Source of the DNA: CBDCWO01 sp965223405
GTDB taxonomy: Bacteria; Bacteroidota; Bacteroidia; Chitinophagales; Saprospiraceae
Reading direction: 5' to 3'
Length of the DNA: 64,000 bases
Assembly (NCBI GenBank): GCA_965223405.1
Contig: CBDCWO010000006.1
Location: 3,038,001-3,102,000, forward strand
Position numbers and translations under genes: made by a program. Below the pieces are notes generated by a model. It was given only the letters and a program-made list of their open reading frames with translations, made no database searches and was not told the origin of the DNA. Positions 36,772 through 44,712 of this stretch are shown here, one piece after another. The first letter of the stretch is position 1. Each line of letters begins with the position of its first letter.

Positions 36772-39700
36772 AATTTGATAATTTTTTGGATCGATTCCTT
36801 TCCTGAATGGGGGAGGATGTTTAAATAATATACTGCGGAAGTCAGATGAGCCACTTCAATTTTACAAAATTCAGAATTTATAACTTGAGAAAAAGCAGTT
36901 TGACCATTGAAATCAATCAGCTCAATCCGGCCCTGAAAATTATTCTTGAATTTCACAACTATAAATTCGATAGCAGGATTAGGGAAGACGGTAAATTGTT
37001 CGACAACCGGACTTTCGTGCGCTGTGCTCGCTTCCTTCTTCTCTCCCTGCTGAAATCCCTGAGAAAGCCAAAATCCACTGTTTTTGATGTTTGAGACAAT
37101 CGGTTCACCGATGGTATAATTTATCTGATATTCTAAATATTGACCAACCTGGCCAGCTGATGCTTTCACCTCGGGAACCAGGTCTTTAAGCTCAGAGGGT
37201 AGTAAGACCTGCATTTGCTCAATGTCTACACCCCGAGAAATAAAATCTGATTTAAGGATTATTTGATCTTTTCTAACACCGAATTCATTTTTGTCAAATG
37301 AAAAAGTTAGAATCTTGTTTCCGCTTCCAGCTGATGGATTGATTGTTTTGATCCACTGCGGTACATGCTGTATTTCCCAAACTTGGTTTGTAGTTAGTTC
37401 CAGGTACCCATATCCTGCCTGTGAAGGAATGGTAACTTGCTTCGGGGTCACACTAAAATGGGGCACTTCTTTTAATATGAGGTTGTAATCTTCTGATTCA
37501 AAGACCGGAGCACTACAGGGTAGGGTCAAACTTTGTGATGTCACCAGTATTCTAAGGCGAGAGACGCCAATTGAAGTAGTCTCCGGAATTTTGAGTTTTC
37601 CAATGTAACTTGCATTGGCTGTTTCAGTAAAAAATACTTTTTCATTAGATTCCCACTGACTATTGGTATTAATATCTATCCAAACTTCAATGACATAACT
37701 TCCTTTAATATTTTCTGTTTCGATATTGAAATCCATTTCTTGACCACCATATGAAACAAGTGCTTTGGTAGGAAAAAAGTTGTAACCCAGATCGTTACCA
37801 CTCTCATTGGTTAGATCACCGACTGTTACCTTTTGTATCCATCCATTATTCCCATTGCCATACAGAGCACAGTATTTGTCCTCACATCCTTTGCTGGTAA
37901 ACAAGGTAGAAGCAGAATAATTTGAACGGATACTACCACACTGAGATTTTAATTGGAATTCATATTGTTGGCAAGGAGCAAGTCCGGTCAATTGATGGCT
38001 AGAAGATGAAGTTTCGACTTCTATCCAGTCCTGCTCACCGCTTTGTCGATATCTCAAAATATAAGTATCTTCTTGGTTATTGGCGATCCACTTAATATCT
38101 GAATGTGTATGTCCTATTTTTTCGGGAAAGGCATTTTCTGGTATGGCGCAGATCTCGGCAATTTTAAATCCATTATTGGTAAATAGTCCACGACCATGTG
38201 TTGCGGCAACTACTTCCTGATCGGATGATCTGATACGCAGCATATCGACGCGTGTATTGGCTAATCCCTGGTTACTCAACTGCCAATGAGGTATTTTGGC
38301 ACTTAAGTCTTCACAATACCAAATGCCCATTTCGGTTGCCAATAATGCTTGATTATCATTGTGCGGATTGAATAGTGACCACCGCACAGGCATATCCGGC
38401 AGATCTCCTTCTTTATCTAACCAGGATTTACCTCCATCTTTAGATTGCCAAACAGAAATGACTCCATAGTTTGAAAAGGTAACCAGCAAATCGTCTTCAG
38501 TACTTCCAAAAGCTACGGATGAGAGTGACCCTCTAAATTCAGGAGACCCTACATCGGTGACTTGATAGTTGTTGGTTTCCGCGTTGGTTATTTTATAGAA
38601 CGGGACCTTACCGTAGAGATTAGCGGATCCTACGAATAATACGGAATGGTCTTCTCCAAAAGGAGAAACCGACAGGTGTTTGGCAGTGGTTTTAAGTTCG
38701 ATCAACAAAGTATCAATTACCGGATTCGAAGATCCCACTTTTGAAATCCTGTATAATGATTTTAAATTTCGTGCCGTGTACAGTATGTTCAATTTGCTAT
38801 CATAGTCAGCAGGATTAATAAATAATCCACTATCAGAGTCTCTCAGTACGCGCTTCCAAGTGTTCCATTTATTGGTAGTAATATTGATATTATTTTTGGT
38901 AAAAGTGGAAATCTGAATGTTTGGTTCATTCTGGTCAATAAAACAATACCCACCGTCTCCCCCGGTTATTTCATCTGTATTGACCAGTCCTTCCCCATCA
39001 AATTGTTGTGTCCCATTATCCTGAGATCCGGCTAAGTAGTAATTCCGTGCGGAATCCGGATGGATCGCACAACTATAAAACTGAGTTATATTAAAACCCT
39101 TGTTTTTGTCAATAAAAGTAGGCTTAGAACTGGTCAGGTTTTCACTATAGAAAATACCTCCATCTGTACACCAAATACCCTTGGTGTTGGAACCAGGTAA
39201 AAAGCTGATGAAATGATGATCCGCATGGACTAACTGGGCCTCTGTAAATCCGGCGTTAATTTCTGATGGAGTTAATACCCAGGTAGTTATCTGTTGCCAT
39301 GTATCACCTCCATCGGAGGATCTCAATCCATCAACCCCTCCTATAAAGATGCGATTGGCATTGGTTGGATCCACTGCTGCTATCAAATCATACCATGCCT
39401 GATTCCTGGTAAATATTGGATTCCGGCCTCTATCCACAATGGTTGGAACAGTGGCTTCGATCCAGGAAGATCCGAAGTTATTTGATCGAAATATGTGACT
39501 TACATTACGATCAGATCCCTCACATAGAAGATAGACCCTGGAAGCGTCGTTTGGAGCAAGGGCAATTTCAATGCGATTGAAAGAATTAAGTGCCGGAGTG
39601 ATCTCACTCCAAGTATCCGGATTCCCATTTATCAACCGGAATACTCTTCCTCGCTGCCCGGAAAAAAATCCCGTCGAAAAATAAACATCTCCATTTGCGG

Positions 39701-40472
39701 CAATTTCGATATCTCCGACTTTGGACAATTGATAATCAGTCGGATCATCACTTACCATTACCCTTTCCCAGGATGTTCCTCCATCACGTGAATATTGTAC
39801 TCCACCCACCCGAGTGGCTGCATAAATATTCCCCGACTGATTGATGCATATTTTCTGAATGTGCGCAAATATGGAATTATTGGTAGAAGTCAATTGATTC
39901 CAACTGTTACCCCCATCCTTGGATTTCCAAATTCCCAATCCCCGTATTGCATCCACATTAAAAAAACCTTCACCAGTCCCAAAATATATGTTGTCAGGAT
40001 CCGAGGGATCCTGTGCGATGGTGCTTATCGCTATGTTTTTAAAAAAATCGTTAATTGAGTTCCACTGTGGAGTCTTTTCCAAGAAATTGGTTGTTTTCCA
40101 AAGTCCTCCCCCAACTCCTCCAGACCAAACCGTATTATGGGTAGGATCTCGCTTGTCGATGAGTACGGTTCGGGTTCTTCCGGATACATTGTTAGGTCCT
40201 CTTTCCATCCATGGGTTTTTGAAAGAACCGGGTGGATCACTCCTTAGGAATTTTTGATATTGTTTTGCAATTTCCGGTAAAACTTCAGGTGTTGGTCTAT
40301 CTAGCTTAGGATTTTTTGTTCTTTCGAAATCCTGCAATACGGCTAAATCAGGACGATCAAGATTCTTTGGAAATGGAATTGTTAAATTCTGTTGGAGAAA
40401 AGAAACATCATAGGGGTTAATAGCAAAGCAGATAAAAATCAATAAAACAAATGTGGTCTTTCCCGTTTTCAT
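36768..40472 (-). CDS. Multidomain BNR-GEVED-BACON exoprotein with T9SS sorting domain
   Basis: 1234 residues, signal peptide at the N-terminus (TFVLLIFICFAINPY). Residues about 90-760 are BNR/Asp-box repeats (GGVGGGLWKTTN, GLGIWKSKDGGNSWNQL, YSRDGGTSWERV). A fibronectin type III-like domain follows (about 790-860, SDIKWIANNQEDTYILRYRQSG). Then a GEVED-like domain (about 870-1010), with YVIEVWIDINTNSQWESNEKVF and ESEDYNLIL, and a BACON-like domain (about 1015-1095). The C-terminal sorting domain (about 1160-1234, VFPNPAIEFIVVKF...IELIDFNGQ...IIKL) directs export by the type IX system. It is probably surface-attached or released. It overlaps both neighbours by 4 nt. Confidence 0.88.
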   Translation of the reverse strand: MKTGKTTFVLLIFICFAINPYDVSFLQQNLTIPFPKNLDRPDLAVLQDFERTKNPKLDRPTPEVLPEIAKQYQKFLRSDPPGSFKNPWMERGPNNVSGRTRTVLIDKRDPTHNTVWSGGVGGGLWKTTNFLEKTPQWNSINDFFKNIAISTIAQDPSDPDNIYFGTGEGFFNVDAIRGLGIWKSKDGGNSWNQLTSTNNSIFAHIQKICINQSGNIYAATRVGGVQYSRDGGTSWERVMVSDDPTDYQLSKVGDIEIAANGDVYFSTGFFSGQRGRVFRLINGNPDTWSEITPALNSFNRIEIALAPNDASRVYLLCEGSDRNVSHIFRSNNFGSSWIEATVPTIVDRGRNPIFTRNQAWYDLIAAVDPTNANRIFIGGVDGLRSSDGGDTWQQITTWVLTPSEINAGFTEAQLVHADHHFISFLPGSNTKGIWCTDGGIFYSENLTSSKPTFIDKNKGFNITQFYSCAIHPDSARNYYLAGSQDNGTQQFDGEGLVNTDEITGGDGGYCFIDQNEPNIQISTFTKNNINITTNKWNTWKRVLRDSDSGLFINPADYDSKLNILYTARNLKSLYRISKVGSSNPVIDTLLIELKTTAKHLSVSPFGEDHSVLFVGSANLYGKVPFYKITNAETNNYQVTDVGSPEFRGSLSSVAFGSTEDDLLVTFSNYGVISVWQSKDGGKSWLDKEGDLPDMPVRWSLFNPHNDNQALLATEMGIWYCEDLSAKIPHWQLSNQGLANTRVDMLRIRSSDQEVVAATHGRGLFTNNGFKIAEICAIPENAFPEKIGHTHSDIKWIANNQEDTYILRYRQSGEQDWIEVETSSSSHQLTGLAPCQQYEFQLKSQCGSIRSNYSASTLFTSKGCEDKYCALYGNGNNGWIQKVTVGDLTNESGNDLGYNFFPTKALVSYGGQEMDFNIETENIKGSYVIEVWIDINTNSQWESNEKVFFTETANASYIGKLKIPETTSIGVSRLRILVTSQSLTLPCSAPVFESEDYNLILKEVPHFSVTPKQVTIPSQAGYGYLELTTNQVWEIQHVPQWIKTINPSAGSGNKILTFSFDKNEFGVRKDQIILKSDFISRGVDIEQMQVLLPSELKDLVPEVKASAGQVGQYLEYQINYTIGEPIVSNIKNSGFWLSQGFQQGEKKEASTAHESPVVEQFTVFPNPAIEFIVVKFKNNFQGRIELIDFNGQTAFSQVINSEFCKIEVAHLTSAVYYLNILPHSGKESIQKIIKL

Positions 40473-41023
40473 GGATTGATTATTGAGGGCTTTTTGACAA
40501 AATGTTCAATCCCGATATATTGGAATGGTTCATTTTTCAATTGATAACTAGTAACCGCTTCTCCATGATAATTAATTGGAAATTCAATATTCACAGGGAG
40601 TTCATCATCGATCCCCTCAATGGTACTGTACCCGGCTCTCCATTTGAAATTCTCTGCTGAATGAACTTTGTTCCACTTAAGTTTTCGACCGTCAACCCAA
40701 AGTTCCATTAGACGTGCATTTTCAAACTTCAATTCCACTTCGTAATTCATTCCCGAAAGACCGGCAGCACCACCACTCCAACTGTATTTTACGGGATTGA
40801 GCAATTCGATAGATTCATATGTACTAAGTGATTTACTTTTTAAATGACAGGATAAACAGAACAAAGAAACCAGCATCACAACAGTAGTTCTAGACAAAAA
40901 ATCTATAAGAAAGGGTAGATTAGGGTATCGTGCAGAGTCTTTAATTGATGAATATTCCGGGTTCAGCCGATTTGCTGGTGTTCGATTCTTTTTCCTGTTA
41001 TCAGAATTGAATCCCGTTACCAT
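40469..41023 (-). CDS. Hypothetical lipoprotein in the BNR exoprotein operon
   Basis: 184 codons from the ATG at 41023. A hydrophobic stretch ending in a lipobox-like SLFCLSC occurs only at about residues 48-59, so the real start may be an internal one (for example TTG at 40897). The mature part (YSWSGGAAGLSGMNYEVELKFENARLMELWVDGRKLKW) is beta-rich and has no family I recognise. It overlaps the 1234-residue exoprotein gene by 4 nt and starts 15 nt after the cytochrome-type gene, so it belongs to that operon. Confidence 0.6.
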   Translation of the reverse strand: MVTGFNSDNRKKNRTPANRLNPEYSSIKDSARYPNLPFLIDFLSRTTVVMLVSLFCLSCHLKSKSLSTYESIELLNPVKYSWSGGAAGLSGMNYEVELKFENARLMELWVDGRKLKWNKVHSAENFKWRAGYSTIEGIDDELPVNIEFPINYHGEAVTSYQLKNEPFQYIGIEHFVKKPSIINP

Positions 41024-41037
41024 CTTAGAGCTACATT

Positions 41038-41904
41038 TTATTTTTCGAATAGTTGATAATCATTACTGGTTAAGTCAATCCACTCCAAACTGATCCGATT
41101 ATCATCCGGAACACTTAAGTATTCCAATTTCAAATTATGGATTGCCCGGTCCAATTGTACCCATGCTTCACTATCCCACTCGTTATTGGTGATAACCGAT
41201 TGCTCATCAATAGATAGCTGGCAAAAACCACGATTATCTACTCTAAAAAAATATTTTCCACTTTTTTCTATGTCTAATTCGCTGGTTAATAACAAATAAA
41301 AAGGACCTTTCATCGGAAGAAAATCCGTGTTGGACAATAAATGAATTTTAGAAATATTTCCTGAAATATGAACATCCGCCAGGGTTTCTAGATTCCGAAA
41401 GTCTTGTACATATTCTGTAAGTGAGTAGGCCTGTATGACTATTCCTGAATCGGTAGTAAGGTTCTCTCCATTAGATTGTATTTCAGCAAGAGATAATGCC
41501 GGTTTTTGCTGTTTTTGGGAGATATCTAAATCCAATATCCACTTTACAATGGTTTTTGCCTCATCTACCTTGAGAAACTGATGCTTAACCATTTGCCCCA
41601 TTCCCCAAGTTCCTCCTCCTCCATCCAATATCTTTTGTGCTAATTTATCGATTGTGGCGGGTGTGGTCTCATATCTCTCGGCTACCATCATATAGGAAGG
41701 ACCTGCCGATTTTTCACTAATGCTGTGACAAGTCAGACAATCGTCTTTTCGAATTAGATCTAAGGCAGTTTTAGGCTTTTTTGCTTTTCTGGCAGGTATT
41801 TTATGTTCCGGAGTCTTGGTATCTCCACATGAGAGAATGAGAGTCAATAATCCAAGGCCTAATAGAACGGAACAACGCCGCATGATTTTCGTAATGTTTA
41901 CCAT
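41038..41904 (-). CDS. PA14-like lipoprotein with cytochrome c haem motif
   Basis: 288 residues from the ATG at 41904; 41883 (MRRCSVLLG...) is an equally good start. Lipobox LILSCG follows a short hydrophobic stretch. The haem-binding motif CLTCH (about residue 55) and a distal Met in the MGQM segment (about 100) indicate a monohaem class I cytochrome c domain (about 45-125). The rest (FYLLLTSELDIEKSGKYFFRVDNRGFCQLSIDEQSVI...LKLEYLSV) is PA14-like. Predicted outer periplasmic or surface electron-transfer protein. First gene of the four-gene minus-strand unit running down to 34966. Confidence 0.8.
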   Translation of the reverse strand: MVNITKIMRRCSVLLGLGLLTLILSCGDTKTPEHKIPARKAKKPKTALDLIRKDDCLTCHSISEKSAGPSYMMVAERYETTPATIDKLAQKILDGGGGTWGMGQMVKHQFLKVDEAKTIVKWILDLDISQKQQKPALSLAEIQSNGENLTTDSGIVIQAYSLTEYVQDFRNLETLADVHISGNISKIHLLSNTDFLPMKGPFYLLLTSELDIEKSGKYFFRVDNRGFCQLSIDEQSVITNNEWDSEAWVQLDRAIHNLKLEYLSVPDDNRISLEWIDLTSNDYQLFEK

Positions 41905-41913
41905 AATGACCAA

Positions 41914-42176
41914 GATAATTCTTTCTCTTTAACCATTCATGAAATTTATTTTGATTTGCATCAGTGGTATCAAAAATTATAGGTTTAGAGCAGATAGAAA
42001 CCTGAGAACAGACAGCAGAAATCAGATAATAGAAAACAGACAACAGACTTGTGTTATTGGCTGATATTGGTTACCACCTTCTATCACCAAATTAAACAAA
42101 AATAATGTCGAGGAAAACAAAGATGTTGAACAATCAACCCTATTCTGGCATTTTCAATTGTCACACCACCCACTAC
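41914..42176. other. Gap with low-complexity CAGA-rich stretch
   Basis: Between divergently placed genes. 41985-42050 is a degenerate purine-rich tract of CAGACAG/AGAAAACAGA words. No gene is seen. Confidence 0.4.
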
Positions 42177-42596
42177 TCAATACTCCTCAATACCTGGCTT
42201 TTTTCTCAATTCTTTAATTTGAGATTTTGCCTTTTTTGCTCTGCGCTTGGCCAGGATAGATTTTTTTGTAGGCTTGGTTTTTTTTCTCTTTTTAGGTTCA
42301 TGCAAACTTTTCAAAATTAATTTAGAGAACCTTTTTAATGCATCGTCTTTATTCCGGGATTGACTGCGGTATCGCTGAGCCTTGATTGTGATTATTCCGT
42401 CCTTAGAAATTCGATGATCCTTTAAGTTTAATAATTTGGTTTTAATTACCTCTGGGAGGGAGGACTTTTGAATATCAAATAACAATCGTACGGCGGTTTC
42501 CACTTTATTAGCGTGTTGACCACCAGGGCCCTGGGATCTAAATGTCGTAAAAACAATCTCAGAATCAGGTATTTCAATTTCAAATGAAACCTTCAT
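42177..42596 (-). CDS. arfB: Alternative ribosome-rescue factor / peptidyl-tRNA hydrolase ArfB
   Basis: 139 residues. Class I release-factor-like catalytic motif GPGGQ (Gly25-Gly26-Gln27) in FRSQGPGGQHANKVETAVRL. The C-terminal tail is highly basic (KKRKKTKPTKKSILAKRRAKKAKSQIKELRKK), as needed to enter the mRNA channel of stalled ribosomes. The usual N-x-N-K after GGQ is HANK here. Stand-alone gene. Confidence 0.9.
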   Translation of the reverse strand: MKVSFEIEIPDSEIVFTTFRSQGPGGQHANKVETAVRLLFDIQKSSLPEVIKTKLLNLKDHRISKDGIITIKAQRYRSQSRNKDDALKRFSKLILKSLHEPKKRKKTKPTKKSILAKRRAKKAKSQIKELRKKPGIEEY

Positions 42597-42673
42597 TGGA
42601 TCAAAGGAATTAGAATAAAATGGCTAATTTAGACACCAATCTCATATCTCCTAAATTTAATAATATTCCGAAA

Positions 42674-44629
42674 ATGGATGGGTATAAACTTTCGATTATT
42701 GCGTTATTGGTATTCCTTCTTAATCTGAGCGAATTGTATAGTCAATACGAAGGAGTAAATTTTGCCAATGTCAATATTACAGACCGATTTTGGCAGCCTA
42801 AAATTAAAAAAGTGGCTACTACCACCATGGATGCTTGTATCTTTCAAACTGAAATCAATACCCCAAGGATTCGAAATTTTGAGAAAGTTGCTCGCAAACA
42901 GGGAGAGCCACATGAGGGTATATATTATGATGATAGTGATGTTTATAAAGCTCTCGAAGCAATGGCCTATGCTTTACAGACCAACCCCGATGCACAGCTA
43001 GAGAAGAAAGCGGAAGAGTGGATTGACAAGATAGCTGCAGCCCAAGAACCTGACGGATATCTCAATACTTACTATTCACTGACCGGTTTGGAAAATCGTT
43101 GGCAGGATATGGAAAGACATGAGGCTTACTGCGCAGGCCACTTGTTTGAGGCGGCGGTAGCGTATTATCAAGCTACAGGTAGGAGAAAACTGTTAGATGT
43201 GGCCATTCGATTTGCCGATCACATCGATAATTATTTTCGTCTTCAGGATCGTCCTTGGGTTGTAGGGCACCAGGAGATAGAATTGGCTTTGGTAAAATTA
43301 TATCAGGTAACGGAAAATAAGAGTTATCTTCTGCTTGCGGACTGGTTCTTGAATCAAAGAGGAAAGGGATACGGCAAAGGAAAAATATGGGACGTTTGGA
43401 AAGATCCGGAATACTGCCAGGATGCCGTGCCAGTTAAGGCTCAAAAAGAGATCACAGGTCATGCCGTTCGAGCCATGTATCTATATTCGGGAGCTGCGGA
43501 TGTGGCAAATCATACCAAAGATGCTCAGTATATGACGGCCATGCAGACGGTTTGGGAAGATGTAGTACATCGAAATATGTATGTCACAGGTGGTATAGGT
43601 TCTTCAGGAAGAAACGAAGGTTTCAGTGTAGACTATGACTTACCCAATGAGCACGCCTATTGCGAGACTTGTGCTTCCGTAGGAATGGTTTTTTGGAACT
43701 ATCGTATGGGGAAATTGACAGGAAATAGTCAATATATTGATGTTCTGGAGCGAAGCCTGTTTAATGGAGCGTTGGATGGATTGAGCATCAGTGGTGATCG
43801 GTTCTTTTATGGTAATCCCTTGGCTTCCAATGGTCAACACCACAGAAGAGAGTGGTTTGGTACGGCTTGTTGTCCTTCAAACATCGCCCGATTGGTCACT
43901 TCGATGGGAAATTATGTTTATGGAATTTCAGATCAGGCCATTTGGATCAATTTATTTGTTGAAAATGAAGCCACTCTGAGGATAGCGGGAAAAGAATTAA
44001 GGATTAAAATGGAGACAGAATATCCGTGGGATGGAAAAGTGAGTTTGGTAATGGATCCAATCAAGGAAATGGAACTTTCTGTGTACATCAGGATTCCAGG
44101 ATGGTTTTCCGGTAATCCAGTACCAGGTGGTATTTACAGGTTTGTGAATTTTGAACAACCTGAATATCTTTTTGAGATCAATGGAAGCCCTGTGAATTTT
44201 GAATTAGAAAATGGTTACGCAAAAATTAGTAGAAAATGGAGACTTGGTGATCGTATCACCTGGAATTTTGACATGCCAGTGCAAAAATTGGTATCTCATC
44301 CCGAAATCAAATACAACCAAGATCATCTCGCTCTGCAACGCGGTCCTATTGTGTATTGCGTGGAAGGGGCTGATAATCAAAATTTGACATATAATTTCCT
44401 TATCTCTGAGGATTCAGATGTCCAAATCAGGAAATTTCAGATTTTAACAGAAGATGTAATCGCAATAGAGGTAAATGCCACCTTGTTTAGCCCGGATGAC
44501 AAGGGAAAAACCATTCGTAGCGCCAATCACGCAGTGACTGCTATCCCCTTTTATAGTTGGGCAAATAGAGGACCTAATGAAATGCAGGTATGGTTACCTA
44601 CTAAAATTAAATCGGTTAAGATCAAATAG
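42674..44629 (+). CDS. GH127-family (DUF1680) beta-L-arabinofuranosidase-like enzyme
   Basis: 651 residues from the ATG at 42674, which starts a clear signal peptide (GYKLSIIALLVFLLNLSELYSQ). An in-frame ATG at 42620 would add 18 residues ahead of it. The GH127 zinc/catalytic set is present: Glu331 and Cys333 in AYCETCASVG, and Cys399/Cys400 in GTACCPSN. These correspond to Glu338, Cys340, Cys417 and Cys418 of characterised HypBA1, where the second Cys pair includes the nucleophile. An (alpha/alpha)6 barrel precedes C-terminal beta domains. Exported enzyme acting on L-arabinofuranosyl (or related) units of plant-type glycans; specificity unproven. Confidence 0.9.
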   Translation: MDGYKLSIIALLVFLLNLSELYSQYEGVNFANVNITDRFWQPKIKKVATTTMDACIFQTEINTPRIRNFEKVARKQGEPHEGIYYDDSDVYKALEAMAYALQTNPDAQLEKKAEEWIDKIAAAQEPDGYLNTYYSLTGLENRWQDMERHEAYCAGHLFEAAVAYYQATGRRKLLDVAIRFADHIDNYFRLQDRPWVVGHQEIELALVKLYQVTENKSYLLLADWFLNQRGKGYGKGKIWDVWKDPEYCQDAVPVKAQKEITGHAVRAMYLYSGAADVANHTKDAQYMTAMQTVWEDVVHRNMYVTGGIGSSGRNEGFSVDYDLPNEHAYCETCASVGMVFWNYRMGKLTGNSQYIDVLERSLFNGALDGLSISGDRFFYGNPLASNGQHHRREWFGTACCPSNIARLVTSMGNYVYGISDQAIWINLFVENEATLRIAGKELRIKMETEYPWDGKVSLVMDPIKEMELSVYIRIPGWFSGNPVPGGIYRFVNFEQPEYLFEINGSPVNFELENGYAKISRKWRLGDRITWNFDMPVQKLVSHPEIKYNQDHLALQRGPIVYCVEGADNQNLTYNFLISEDSDVQIRKFQILTEDVIAIEVNATLFSPDDKGKTIRSANHAVTAIPFYSWANRGPNEMQVWLPTKIKSVKIK

Positions 44630-44650
44630 CTTATAGGTAAGCGTAAAAGG

Positions 44651-44690
44651 AATGGAGAATAGGAAAATGCCCCTATCCTCCATTTTATTC
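44651..44690. terminator. Bidirectional terminator between GH127 and ppdK genes
   Basis: Stem AATGGAGAATAGG / CCTATCCTCCATT (44651-44663 and 44672-44684, one mismatch), loop of 8, followed by TTATTC on the plus strand. It lies between convergent genes. Confidence 0.7.
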
Positions 44691-44712
44691 AAAAATTTAT
44701 GCCTAATCAAAT

